Below, one piece after another: positions 31,416 to 40,380 of a stretch of DNA of 64,000 nt. Position numbers and translations under genes: made by a program. This DNA is from CAVSJJ01 sp963771015 (GTDB lineage: Bacteria; Actinomycetota; Actinomycetes; Actinomycetales; Dermatophilaceae). Positions within the stretch are counted from its first letter, which is position 1; each line of letters begins with the position of its first letter. The notes beneath the pieces are model-generated. The model was not told the origin of the DNA and made no database searches. It worked only from the letters and a program-made list of their open reading frames with translations. The stretch is taken from NCBI GenBank assembly GCA_963771015.1, contig CAVYRN010000002.1, forward strand, positions 62,001 to 126,000, written 5' to 3'.

Positions 31416-33743
31416 ATGACCGCATCCGAGCACGCGACGGCCGAGGGTCTGGCCGAGGTGCTGGCCGACGGACCGGTGGACACCGCCGCCCAGCGCGCCG
31501 CCGAGGCGGGCCTCGTACCCGACATCTCGATCGCCAGCTCGTCGGTCTCCCCGGGGATGCTCGCGCCGCAGCCGCGCTCGGCCGACGGCCGGTTCATCCG
31601 GGTCGTCGGGACCCCGCCGGTCGAGGAGGACGGCCTGCCCTCCGACCGGTTCCTCGACCGCGAGATCTCCTGGCTGCAGTTCAACGAGCGGGTGCTCCAG
31701 CTCGCGGCGGACGAGAACGTGCCGCTGCTCGAGCGGTGCCGCTACCTCGCCATCTTCACGTCCAACCTCGACGAGTTCTTCATGGTCCGCGTCGCCGGCC
31801 TCAAGCGACGCATCGCCACCGGCATCGCCGTCCGGTCCGCCTCCGGGCTGGAACCGCGCGAGGTGCTCGAGCAGGTGTCGCTGGTCAGCCACGAGCTGCT
31901 CGACCTGCAGGCGCAGGTCTACCGTCAGCAGGTCAAGCCCGCCCTCGAGGAGGAGGGCGTCAACATCGTCCGCTGGGACGAGCTGTCCGACGACGAGCGC
32001 GAGACCCTGCGCACGCTCTTCACCTACCAGATCTTCCCCGTCCTCACCCCGCTCGCCGTCGACCCGGCGCACCCCTTCCCGTACATCTCCGGGCTGTCGC
32101 TCAACCTCGCCGTCGTGCTCATCAACCCCAAGACCGACAAGGAGCACTTCGCCCGGGTCAAGGTGCCGCCGCTGCTGCCCCGGCTGCTGCGCGTCGAGCC
32201 ACCGGCCGGCGAGTCACGGCTCGCCGACATGTACCGCACCCGGTTCGTCCCACTCGAGGACCTCATCGCGGCCCACCTCGACATGCTGTTCCCGGGGATG
32301 GAGATCCACGAGCACTACACGTTCCGGGTCACCCGCAACGAGGACCTCGAGGTCGAGGAGGACGACGCCGAGAACCTGCTCACCGCCCTGGAGCGCGAGC
32401 TGTCCCGGCGGCGGTTCGGCCCCCCGGTGCGTCTCGAGGTGGACGCCGACATCGACGACCACGTCATGGACCTGCTCGTTCGCGAGCTCGGCGTCTCCGA
32501 GTCCGAGGTCTACCGGCTGCCGGCCCCGCTGGACCTGCGCGGGCTCAACATCATCGCCGACCTCGAGCGGTCGGACCTGCACTTCGGGGCCTTCGTCGCG
32601 CGGACGAACGGTGACCTCGCACCCACCGAGAGCGCCAAGGCCGGCGACATCTTCGCCGCGATCCGCAAGCAGGACGTCCTGCTCCAGCACCCGTACGACT
32701 CGTTCTCGACGTCGGTGCAGGCGTTCATCGAGCAGGCCGCCGCCGACCCCCGGGTGCTCGCGATCAAGCAGACGCTCTATCGGACGAGCGGCGACTCCCC
32801 CATCATCGACGCCCTCATCGACGCGGCCGACGCCGGCAAGCAGGTCGTCGCCGTCGTCGAGATCAAGGCCCGCTTCGACGAGCAGAACAACATCTCCTGG
32901 GCCCGCAAGCTCGAGCGAGCCGGCGTCCACGTCGTCTACGGCATCGTCGGGCTCAAGACGCACTGCAAGCTCTGCCTCGTGGTCCGCAGCGAGGCAGAGG
33001 GGCTACGCAGGTACTGCCACGTCGGCACCGGCAACTACAACCCCAAGACGGCCCGGCTCTACGAGGATCTCGGGCTGCTCACCGTCGACCCCCAGGTCGG
33101 CGAGGACCTCACCCGGCTGTTCAACCAGCTCTCGGGCGTCGCCCCCCGCAGCAAGTTCAAGCGACTGCTCGTCGCCCCCCGATCGGTCCGCTCCGGGCTG
33201 GTCGAACGCATCGATCGCGAGATCGAGAACGAGAAGGCCCGCCCGGGCAGCGGCTACATCGGCTTCAAGGTGAACTCCATCGTCGACGAGCAGATCATCG
33301 ACACCCTCTACCGGGCCTCCCAGGCCGGTGTCCGGGTCGAGCTGTGGGTCCGTGGCATCTGCGCGTTGCGACCGGGGGTGCCGGGCCTGTCCGAGAACAT
33401 CGAGGTCAGGTCGATCCTCGGCCGGTTCCTCGAGCACTCCCGGGTCTACATCTTCGGCGGGGGCGGCGAGCCCGAGGCCCTCATCGGCAGCGCCGACATG
33501 ATGCACCGCAACCTCGACCGCCGCGTCGAGGCGCTCGTCTCCATCGCCGAGCCGGGGCACATCGAGCAGCTGCGGGACCTCATGCGGCGCGGGATGAGCG
33601 ACGACTACGCCCACTGGCGGCTCGGCAGCGACGGCCGGTGGAGCCGGACGTACGTCGACGCGGACGGCACCCCGCTGGCGGACTCCCAGGAGGCCCTCAT
33701 CGAGCTGCACGCCAAGCGCCGCCGCAAGGCCCGTCGCGGCTGA
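31416..33743 (+). CDS. ppk: Polyphosphate kinase 1
   Basis: Membrane-associated enzyme that makes inorganic polyphosphate from ATP. It is 775 residues, longer than the usual 690-740 owing to an N-terminal extension of about 70 residues. DRFLDREISWLQFNERVLQ starts the core. The phospholipase-D-like halves carry the catalytic histidines in LKTHCKLCLVV and FLEHSRVYIFGG, and YCHVGTGNYNPKTARLYEDL is the family signature. ATG 31416 has GAGGA about ten bases upstream. The next gene, a Nudix-histidine phosphatase, is the usual partner in actinobacteria. No PHO box was found upstream. Confidence 0.95.
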   Translation: MTASEHATAEGLAEVLADGPVDTAAQRAAEAGLVPDISIASSSVSPGMLAPQPRSADGRFIRVVGTPPVEEDGLPSDRFLDREISWLQFNERVLQLAADENVPLLERCRYLAIFTSNLDEFFMVRVAGLKRRIATGIAVRSASGLEPREVLEQVSLVSHELLDLQAQVYRQQVKPALEEEGVNIVRWDELSDDERETLRTLFTYQIFPVLTPLAVDPAHPFPYISGLSLNLAVVLINPKTDKEHFARVKVPPLLPRLLRVEPPAGESRLADMYRTRFVPLEDLIAAHLDMLFPGMEIHEHYTFRVTRNEDLEVEEDDAENLLTALERELSRRRFGPPVRLEVDADIDDHVMDLLVRELGVSESEVYRLPAPLDLRGLNIIADLERSDLHFGAFVARTNGDLAPTESAKAGDIFAAIRKQDVLLQHPYDSFSTSVQAFIEQAAADPRVLAIKQTLYRTSGDSPIIDALIDAADAGKQVVAVVEIKARFDEQNNISWARKLERAGVHVVYGIVGLKTHCKLCLVVRSEAEGLRRYCHVGTGNYNPKTARLYEDLGLLTVDPQVGEDLTRLFNQLSGVAPRSKFKRLLVAPRSVRSGLVERIDREIENEKARPGSGYIGFKVNSIVDEQIIDTLYRASQAGVRVELWVRGICALRPGVPGLSENIEVRSILGRFLEHSRVYIFGGGGEPEALIGSADMMHRNLDRRVEALVSIAEPGHIEQLRDLMRRGMSDDYAHWRLGSDGRWSRTYVDADGTPLADSQEALIELHAKRRRKARRG

Positions 33744-33755
33744 CACCACGGACCC

Positions 33756-34841
33756 ATGTCGACCATCCCCGCGGCAGGCACGGTGCCCTGGCGCCGCCAG
33801 GACGGAAGCCTCGAGGTCGCCCTCGTCCACCGGGCCCGCTACGACGACTGGTCGTGGGCCAAGGGCAAGCTCGACCCCGGCGAGGAGTGGGTGGTCGCCG
33901 CGGTGCGCGAGACCGCCGAGGAGACCGGCCTGGACGTCCGGCTGGGCCTGCCGCTTCCCCCCGCCGAGTACACCGTCCTCACCAAGGCCGGCGTGCCGGA
34001 CCAGAAGGTCGTCCGCTACTGGGCCTCGCGGGTGACCGGCGGCCACGGACGGCTCGAGAACGAGATCGACGACATCGAGTGGCTCGACGTCCAGCTCGCC
34101 TACGACCGGCTCGACTACGCCCGCGACCGCGACCAGCTCCTCGCCATCGTCCGCGCCGACCAGAGCGGGACGCTCGACACCTGGCCGCTCGTCGTCGTCC
34201 GGCATGCCAAGGCGGTGCCCCGGTCGGCCTGGACCGACCCCGACGACACGATCCGCCCGCTCGACGACGTCGGCGCCCAGCGCGCGGCCGAGCTCGCGCC
34301 GCTGCTCGCGGCATACGGCATCCGCCGTCTCGTCACCTCCCCGTCCATGCGCTGTGTCCAGACCCTCAAGCCGTATGCCACCTCGGCCAGGCTCCCGCTG
34401 CGCGCGCGCGGCGGGCTCTCCGAGGAGGGGTACGCCGCTGACCCCGACCGAGCGGTGCACCACCTCGCCCGGGTCCTCGACCGGGGGAAGCCGACCGCCG
34501 TCTGCAGCCACGGCCCGGTGCTCCCCGACCTCGTCGGGGCGCTGCTGGAGCGGGTTCGCCCCGGGGACCCCGCCACCGACGCCGCGGGCGGGACCGGCAC
34601 GGGCGCGGACACCGGCAGCGCCAGGACCGCCACCGGCAGCGGCGCTCACGCCGACTCCTCGACCGATCCCGCCACGGATCCCGCCACCGGCCCGGCACCC
34701 GACCCAGCGGCCGACGCCGTCGCTCGGACGCTGATCGAGGCGCGCGATGACAAGCTCGACAAGGGCGAGGCGATGGTGTGCCACGTCGTCGGGCGGGGGC
34801 CGGCCGCCCGGGTCGTGGCCGTCGAGCGGCACCGGGTCTGA
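33756..34841 (+). CDS. Nudix hydrolase fused to a histidine phosphatase (MutT1-like)
   Basis: Two-domain enzyme of 361 residues. The N-terminal Nudix box GKLDPGEEWVVAAVRETAEE (residues 42-61) continues into TGLDV; the C-terminal RHG-type phosphatase starts at VVVRHAKAVPRS near residue 148 and has VCSHGPVLPDLVGALL. MutT1 of mycobacteria has this layout and cleans oxidised nucleotides and diadenosine polyphosphates. Between residues 272 and 330 the phosphatase is interrupted by a Gly/Thr/Ala/Asp/Pro low-complexity insert (TDPATDPATGPAPDPAADA) before the final strand EAMVCHVV. It follows ppk by 12 bases. Confidence 0.88.
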   Translation: MSTIPAAGTVPWRRQDGSLEVALVHRARYDDWSWAKGKLDPGEEWVVAAVRETAEETGLDVRLGLPLPPAEYTVLTKAGVPDQKVVRYWASRVTGGHGRLENEIDDIEWLDVQLAYDRLDYARDRDQLLAIVRADQSGTLDTWPLVVVRHAKAVPRSAWTDPDDTIRPLDDVGAQRAAELAPLLAAYGIRRLVTSPSMRCVQTLKPYATSARLPLRARGGLSEEGYAADPDRAVHHLARVLDRGKPTAVCSHGPVLPDLVGALLERVRPGDPATDAAGGTGTGADTGSARTATGSGAHADSSTDPATDPATGPAPDPAADAVARTLIEARDDKLDKGEAMVCHVVGRGPAARVVAVERHRV

Positions 34842-34948
34842 GCTCGCGGCTACCCAGGGTCCACCCCCCGGTCCGCCCGCCGGACGCATACCCACCGGCC
34901 GGGTCTCCTGACCCGCTCGTTCTGCGGCGTTCGAAATCTCCGGCCATC

Positions 34949-34970
34949 GTTCACCCCCCGTTAACCCTGA
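34949..34970 (+). promoter_or_regulatory. PHO box upstream of pstS
   Basis: Two adjacent 11-base units, GTTCACCCCCC (34949-34959) and GTTAACCCTGA (34960-34970), about 135 bases before pstS. The layout equals the phoU box at 12.3 kb and marks pstSCAB as a likely RegX3 target. No gene lies in the 262-base spacer. Confidence 0.8.
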
Positions 34971-35103
34971 GCGGGCCGGCACGTCACCCGTGCTCCCTAC
35001 CGTCACGGTGTCGGACATCGCGGTCCGACGCTTCTGCCCCCTGCCTTCCATTCTTTCGACTGGTTCCACCCGGGAACCGGTTCGACTTCAGAAGAGGTAC
35101 ACA

Positions 35104-36216
35104 GTGAAGAATCAGCGTCTCGGCCAGATGGCGGCGCTCGCCCTCGTGGGTTCGCTCAGCCTCGCGGCGTGTGGGTCCGCGACGAACTCCGACGCCACGT
35201 CCTCCTCGGGCGGCGCCACCAGCTCAAGCGCCTGCGCCGGTGCCGGCAACCTGACGGCGGCGGGCTCCACCGCCCAGCAGAACGCCATGGCCCAGGCCAC
35301 CGCCGGATACAAGACGGCGTGCGGCGCCGAGGTCTCCTACAACGGCACCGGCTCGGGTGCGGGCATCACCTCCTTCCTCACCAAGCAGGTCGACTTCGCC
35401 GGGTCCGACTCGGCGCTCAACCCGCAGGGCAAGGACGGCGACGAGATCGCCAAGGCCAAGGAGGCCTGCGGCTCCGACGCGTGGGACCTGCCGATGATCA
35501 CCGGCCCCATCGCCGTCGCCTACAACGTCAAGGGCCTCGACAAGCTCGTCCTCACCCCGTCGGTCACCGCGAAGATCTTCAGCGGCAAGATCACCAAGTG
35601 GAACGACCCGGCCATCGCGGCGATCAACTCGGGCACCACGCTGCCGAACGAGACCATCGCGGTCTTCTTCCGCTCCGACTCCTCGGGCACGACGGACAAC
35701 TTCACCAACTACATGAACACCGCCGCCCCGACCGACTGGCCGGACGCCCACGGCAAGGAGTGGCCCGGCAAGGTGGGCCAGGGCAAGCAGGGCAACCCCG
35801 GCGTCGGCCAGGGCATCCAGGGCACCGAGGGCGGCATCGGCTATGTCGAGTGGTCCTTCGCGATCCAGAACAAGCTCTCGATGGCCGAGATCGACAACGG
35901 CTCGGGCCCGGTGGCGCTCACCGCGGAGTCGGCCGGCAAGGCCATCGCGGCGGCGACGGTCAAGGGCACCGGCAACGACCTGGCGCTCAAGATCGACTAC
36001 GCGACGAAGGCCCCCGGCGCATACCCGATCGTCCTGGTCACCTACGAGATCGCCTGCTCGACGTACGCTGACCCCACCAAGGGCGCGGCCGTCAAGGCGT
36101 TCCTCTCCTACATGGCCTCGCCGGACTACCAGAACACGCTGACCTCCATCGGGTCCGCCCCGCTCCCGTCGGAGATCCAGACCAAGGTCGCCGCGGCCAT
36201 CGACGCCATCAAGTGA
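35104..36216 (+). CDS. pstS: Phosphate ABC transporter substrate-binding lipoprotein PstS
   Basis: Extracytoplasmic phosphate-binding lipoprotein of the high-affinity Pst importer, 370 residues. The signal peptide ends in the lipobox LSLAAC (about residue 23). A Ser/Gly/Thr spacer precedes the mature domain. Phosphate-binding segments are visible: AAGSTAQ, GTGSGAG, FAGSDSALN and FFRSDSSGTTDNF. GTG 35104 is preceded by AGAGG. A PHO box lies upstream and a hairpin separates pstS from pstC, which fits the need for more PstS than membrane subunits. Confidence 0.96.
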   Translation: MKNQRLGQMAALALVGSLSLAACGSATNSDATSSSGGATSSSACAGAGNLTAAGSTAQQNAMAQATAGYKTACGAEVSYNGTGSGAGITSFLTKQVDFAGSDSALNPQGKDGDEIAKAKEACGSDAWDLPMITGPIAVAYNVKGLDKLVLTPSVTAKIFSGKITKWNDPAIAAINSGTTLPNETIAVFFRSDSSGTTDNFTNYMNTAAPTDWPDAHGKEWPGKVGQGKQGNPGVGQGIQGTEGGIGYVEWSFAIQNKLSMAEIDNGSGPVALTAESAGKAIAAATVKGTGNDLALKIDYATKAPGAYPIVLVTYEIACSTYADPTKGAAVKAFLSYMASPDYQNTLTSIGSAPLPSEIQTKVAAAIDAIK

Positions 36217-36265
36217 CAACGGCGTCGTCCGCGAACGGCACGCAGCACCACGACTGACCACGACG

Positions 36266-36307
36266 ACGTCCGCGGGGCAACCGGTAGACCCGGTGCCCCG
36301 CGGACGT
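36266..36307 (+). terminator. Attenuator-type hairpin between pstS and pstC
   Basis: A 13-bp stem (36266-36278 with 36295-36307) can be lengthened past a one-base bulge by a second short stem inside the loop. It stands 50 bases after the pstS stop. It may let only part of the transcripts run into pstCAB, or protect the pstS message 3' end. Confidence 0.65.
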
Positions 36308-36348
36308 ATGCCCAGGACTGAACGACGGACCGAGCGAGGGACCACGGC

Positions 36349-37368
36349 ATGAGGGAGACGTCGAGCACCACCGGGACCGACGTCGCCGACGCGACGCCGA
36401 GCCCGGACGGCCCGAGCCCCCTGAGGGCCGACCCGATGAGCACCGGGCGGCTCGGGGACCGGATCTTCGGCGCCGCGGCGACCGGCGCGGGCCTCATCGT
36501 CGTCGTCATCGTCACCCTCGTGGCCGTGTTCCTCCTCGGCCAGGCCATCCCGGCGCTGTCGGCGAACCACGAGAACTTCCTCACCTCGTCCACCTGGCGC
36601 ACCAGCCAGCCGATGGCCTTCGGGATCGCCGCGATGCTGTGGGCCACGGTGGCGTCCTCCCTCGTGGCGCTCTTCGTGGCCGTGCCCTTCTCGGTGGCCA
36701 TCGCGCTCTTCCTCACCCAGTACGCGCCCTCCTGGCTGGCCAAGCCGGCCGCCGCCCTCATCGACCTGCTCGCCGCGGTCCCCTCGATCGTCTACGGGCT
36801 GTGGGGCGGCTACGTCGTGGCGCAGAAGTGGGCGCCCATCCAGGAGGGCATCTCCTCGGCGTTCGGCTGGATCCCGTTCTTCAACAAGGCCGAGGGCATC
36901 ACCGGCGGCAGCACGATCTTCTTCGTCGGGCTCGTCCTGTCCATCATGATCCTGCCGATCGTCACGGCCCTGTCCCGCGAGGTGTTCGCCCAGACCCCCA
37001 TCGCCCACAAGGAGGGGGCCTACGCCCTCGGGGCGACGAAGTGGGAGATGATCCGCACCGCCGTCCTGCCCTTCGGACGACCCGGCGTCATCAGCGCCTC
37101 GATGCTCGGCCTCGGCCGCGCCCTCGGCGAGACGATCGCCGTGCTGATGATCCTCTCCTCGCTCCCCCAGGGGGCGCCGTGGAGCTGGTCGCTCTTCAAC
37201 GGCGGATCGACATTCGCGTCGAAGATCGCCGGCGCCGCCGCCGAGTTCACCGGGGGACTGTCCACCGGGGCCTACATCGCCGCCGGCCTCGTCCTGTTCG
37301 TCCTCACCTTCGTCGTCAACGCCATTGCCCGGGTCATCATCGAGCGCCGGAAGGCCTTCACCGAATGA
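36349..37368 (+). CDS. pstC: Phosphate ABC transporter permease PstC
   Basis: Inner-membrane channel subunit of the Pst importer, 339 residues. Six membrane helices are expected: the first is GAGLIVVVIVTLVAVFLLG after a cytoplasmic lead of about 40 residues. The EAA loop that contacts PstB reads KEGAYALGATKWEMIRTAVL, and GLGRALGETIAVLMI is conserved in PstC. It overlaps pstA by four bases (ATGA). Confidence 0.95.
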   Translation: MRETSSTTGTDVADATPSPDGPSPLRADPMSTGRLGDRIFGAAATGAGLIVVVIVTLVAVFLLGQAIPALSANHENFLTSSTWRTSQPMAFGIAAMLWATVASSLVALFVAVPFSVAIALFLTQYAPSWLAKPAAALIDLLAAVPSIVYGLWGGYVVAQKWAPIQEGISSAFGWIPFFNKAEGITGGSTIFFVGLVLSIMILPIVTALSREVFAQTPIAHKEGAYALGATKWEMIRTAVLPFGRPGVISASMLGLGRALGETIAVLMILSSLPQGAPWSWSLFNGGSTFASKIAGAAAEFTGGLSTGAYIAAGLVLFVLTFVVNAIARVIIERRKAFTE

Positions 37369-38294
37369 GCACGACCACCGCCACCGAGGCCACGGCCACG
37401 GCCACGGCCACGGCACCGGACTTCGTCCATCGGTCCGGCTCGCGCGGCCTGAAGAACACCCTGGCCACCGTCATCGTGTGGGCGGCCTTCCTCGTCGCCC
37501 TCATCCCGCTCGCGTGGATCATGTGGGTCGTCCTCAGCAGGGGCCTTCACGTCGTGCTGTCCTCGACCTGGTGGCAGAAGGACCAGTCCGGCGCCCTGCC
37601 CCCTGGCTTCGACAGCAGCGTCCGCGGCGGACGGCACGCCGTCGTCGGGACCCTGCTCATGTCGCTGCTCACGTCCGTCATCGCGATCCCCATCGCGATC
37701 CTCACCGCGATCTACCTCGTCGAGTACGGCAGGGGCAAGACCGCGCGCGTGGTCAGCTTCATGGTCGACATCCTCAGCGGGATCCCGTCCATCGTGGCCG
37801 CGCTCTTCATCTTCGCGGCCTGGGTGACGACCTTCGGCCTCAAGCTCATCCCGGCCTGCGCCTCGTTCGCGTTGGCGATGCTCATGATCCCGGTCGTCAC
37901 CCGCTCGACCGAGGAGATGCTCAAGCTCGTCCCCAACGAGCTGCGGGAGGCGTCGTACGCCCTCGGCGTGCCCAAGTGGCGCACCATCGTCAAGGTCGTC
38001 CTGCCGACCGCGTTCTCGGGCATCATCACCGGCGCCCTGCTCGGCTTCGCCCGCGTCGCCGGCGAGACGGCCCCGCTGCTGCTGCTCGCGGCATACAGTC
38101 CCTATCTCAACGAGAACCTCTTCGGCGGGTCGATGGCCGCCCTGCCGACGCTCATCAACAACCAGTACCTCAACATCGCCGACCCGGTGAGCGCCGAGCG
38201 CGTCTGGGGAGCGGCGGCCACCCTCATCCTCCTCGTCCTCGTCATCAACCTCCTCGGTCGCTTCGTCGGGCGGTTCGCCAAGGTCAAGGGCTGA
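37365..38294 (+). CDS. pstA: Phosphate ABC transporter permease PstA
   Basis: Second channel subunit of the Pst importer, 309 residues. A Thr/Ala-rich start (MSTTTATEATATATATAP) is encoded by a short repeat. Membrane helices follow from ATVIVWAAFLVALIPLAWIM. The EAA loop for PstB is REASYALGVPKWRTIVKVVL, and FARVAGETAPLLLLAAYS is typical of PstA. A 15-bp repeat array starts 17 bases after the stop, before pstB. Confidence 0.95.
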   Translation: MSTTTATEATATATATAPDFVHRSGSRGLKNTLATVIVWAAFLVALIPLAWIMWVVLSRGLHVVLSSTWWQKDQSGALPPGFDSSVRGGRHAVVGTLLMSLLTSVIAIPIAILTAIYLVEYGRGKTARVVSFMVDILSGIPSIVAALFIFAAWVTTFGLKLIPACASFALAMLMIPVVTRSTEEMLKLVPNELREASYALGVPKWRTIVKVVLPTAFSGIITGALLGFARVAGETAPLLLLAAYSPYLNENLFGGSMAALPTLINNQYLNIADPVSAERVWGAAATLILLVLVINLLGRFVGRFAKVKG

Positions 38295-38310
38295 CCGCCA
38301 CACCAACACC

Positions 38311-38355
38311 GACCACACCGACACCGACCACACCGACACCGACCACACCGACACC
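38311..38355 (+). repeat. 15-bp tandem array between pstA and pstB
   Basis: Three perfect copies of GACCACACCGACACC with degenerate partial copies on both sides. It occupies most of the 111-base spacer shortly after the pstA stop codon. Confidence 0.85.
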
Positions 38356-38405
38356 GCGCCGACGACACCGGCATCGACCACCTCACCCAGGAGACGACAC
38401 ACCTC

Positions 38406-39182
38406 ATGGCCAAGCGCATCGACGTCAAGGACCTCGACATCTTCTACGGCGACTTCAAGGCCGTCGAGGGTGTGACCATGACCGTGGAGCCCCGCTCGGT
38501 CACCGCGTTCATCGGTCCGTCCGGCTGTGGCAAGTCGACGGTGCTGCGCACCCTCAACCGGATGCACGAGGTCATCCCGGGCGCCAGGGTCCACGGCAGC
38601 GTGCTGCTCGACGACCAGGACCTCTACGCCAAGAACGTCGACCCCGTCGGCGTCCGCCGCACCGTCGGCATGGTGTTCCAGCGACCCAACCCGTTCCCGA
38701 CGATGTCGATCCGCGACAACGTCGCCGCCGGGCTGAAGCTCAACGGCATCAAGTCCAAGACGAAGGTCAACGAGATCGTCGAGAAGTCGCTGCGCGGCGC
38801 GAACCTGTGGACCGAGGTCAAGGACCGCCTCGACAAGCCCGGTGCCGGGCTGTCCGGCGGCCAGCAGCAGCGGCTGTGTATCGCCCGGGCCATCGCCGTC
38901 GAGCCCCAGGTGCTCCTCATGGACGAGCCGTGCTCGGCGCTCGACCCCATCTCCACGCTCGCCATCGAGGACCTCATCAACGAGCTGAAGAGCCGGTTCA
39001 CCATCGTCATCGTCACCCACAACATGCAGCAGGCCGCTCGGGTGTCGGACCGGACGGCGTTCTTCAACCTCAAGGCGACCGGCGAGCCCGGGCGGCTCGT
39101 CGAGATCGACGACACCCACAAGATCTTCAACAACCCGACCCAGCAGGCCACTGAGGACTACATCTCCGGACGGTTCGGCTGA
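38406..39182 (+). CDS. pstB: Phosphate ABC transporter ATP-binding protein PstB
   Basis: ATPase of the Pst importer, 258 residues. Walker A GPSGCGKST is near residue 39, the signature LSGGQQQRLCIARA near 153 and Walker B VLLMDEPCSALDP near 175; the switch histidine is in IVTHNMQQAARVSD. It closes the pstSCAB operon. The last codons, GRFG-stop, form the start of a repeat unit that is copied four more times downstream, so the gene's 3' end has been tandemly duplicated without damaging the frame. Confidence 0.97.
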   Translation: MAKRIDVKDLDIFYGDFKAVEGVTMTVEPRSVTAFIGPSGCGKSTVLRTLNRMHEVIPGARVHGSVLLDDQDLYAKNVDPVGVRRTVGMVFQRPNPFPTMSIRDNVAAGLKLNGIKSKTKVNEIVEKSLRGANLWTEVKDRLDKPGAGLSGGQQQRLCIARAIAVEPQVLLMDEPCSALDPISTLAIEDLINELKSRFTIVIVTHNMQQAARVSDRTAFFNLKATGEPGRLVEIDDTHKIFNNPTQQATEDYISGRFG

Positions 39183-39367
39183 GCGAGCTCACCCGTCCCC
39201 CCGGCTCCGCGGACGGTTCGGCTGAGCTTGCTCACCCGTCCCCCGGCTCCGCGGACGGTTCGGCTGAGCGCTCACCCGTCCCCCCGGCTCCGCGGACGGT
39301 TCGGCTGAGCTTGCTCACCCGTCCCCCCCGGCTCCGCGGACGGTTCGGCTGAGCTTGCTCACCCGGC
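39168..39367 (+). repeat. 41-44 bp tandem array made from the pstB 3' end
   Basis: Five units starting GGACGGTTCGGCTGA at 39168, 39211, 39253, 39294 and 39338 (the last is partial). The first unit contains the real pstB stop; each later unit repeats the same last codons and stop. Units differ mainly in the length of a C-run and in GAGCGAGCTC versus GAGCTTGCTC. Each unit can fold (GGACGG with CCGTCC), giving a row of hairpins between converging pstB and pit, which would serve as a multiple terminator. Confidence 0.9.
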
Positions 39368-39379
39368 ACAGCGGTGGGG

Positions 39380-40375
39380 TCAGCGCGCGAGGGCGAGCGC
39401 GGCATACACGGCGGCGGCCGCCAGACCCGCCCCGGGCAGGGTGAACACCCACGCGCCGACGATCGACCGGGCGACGTTCCAGCGCACCCGCCTGGGGTTC
39501 GTCGTCGCGCCGACACCGACGATCGCCGACGTGATCGCGTGCGTCGTCGAGATGGGCGCCCGGAACGCCGTCGCGACATAGAGGATGACCGCCGCGGTCG
39601 TCTCGGCCGCGAAGCCCTGGGGCGAGTCGAGGGTGATGATCCGCCGGCCGAGGGTGTGCATGATCCGCCAGCCGCCGGCATACGTCCCGAGGGCGATGAC
39701 GAACGCCGACAGTCCCAGCACCCACCAGGGGATCGTGTCGTCGCCCGCGTGGTAGCGGCCCGCGACGGTGAGCGACAGCAGGACCACGCCGGCGGTCTTC
39801 GCGGCGTCCTGCATGCCGTGTCCGAAGGCCATCGCCGCGGCCGAGAGCGTCTGGGCGTAGCGGAAGCCGCGGCGGACGGCCCGGGGGTCACGACGCCGGA
39901 AGACCCACAGGATCGCCGTCATGACGAGGTAGCCACCGACCAGCCCGACGATCGGCGAGAGCACCATCGGGATGAGGACCTTGTCGATGACGCCGCGCCA
40001 GTGGACGACCGCGCCCGCCGCGAGCGCCGCGCCACCGAGCCCGCCGATGAGGGCGTGGGACGACGACGAGGGCAGGCCGCGCCACCAGGTGAGCAGGTTC
40101 CAGCCGATGGCGCCGACGAGGGCGGCCGCGGCCAGGGTGAGGCCCGTCGAGCCCTCCGGGGCGTCGATGATGCCGCTGCCGACGGTTTCGGCGACCCGGG
40201 CCCCCAGGAAGGCCCCGACGAAGTTGGCGACCGCCGCCAGGGCGACCGCGACCCGGGGAGTCAGCGCCCGGGTCGAGACCGACGTGGCCAGGGCGTTGGC
40301 GGCGTCGTGGAAGCCGTTGGTATAGGTGAACGCCATCGCCAGCATGATGACGACGACGATGGCGAAGGAGTCCAC
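39380..40375 (-). CDS. pit: Inorganic phosphate transporter, Pit family
   Basis: Low-affinity phosphate symporter in the membrane, 331 residues with about ten helices. Both inverted family repeats are visible: TYTNGFHDAANALATSVSTR near residue 17 and FGHGMQDAAKTAGVVLLSL near 183; the SSSSHALIGGLGG and PISTTHAITSAIVG segments are also typical. It lies five bases behind a DUF47/PhoU-like gene, the usual regulatory partner. It converges on pstB, so high- and low-affinity importers share one terminator region. Confidence 0.95.
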   Translation of the reverse strand: MDSFAIVVVIMLAMAFTYTNGFHDAANALATSVSTRALTPRVAVALAAVANFVGAFLGARVAETVGSGIIDAPEGSTGLTLAAAALVGAIGWNLLTWWRGLPSSSSHALIGGLGGAALAAGAVVHWRGVIDKVLIPMVLSPIVGLVGGYLVMTAILWVFRRRDPRAVRRGFRYAQTLSAAAMAFGHGMQDAAKTAGVVLLSLTVAGRYHAGDDTIPWWVLGLSAFVIALGTYAGGWRIMHTLGRRIITLDSPQGFAAETTAAVILYVATAFRAPISTTHAITSAIVGVGATTNPRRVRWNVARSIVGAWVFTLPGAGLAAAAVYAALALAR

Positions 40376-40380
40376 CTGGG

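Noticed and set aside
38311..39367. CRISPR-like repeats around pstB
   Set aside because: Head-to-tail tandem units derived from local sequence, no spacers.
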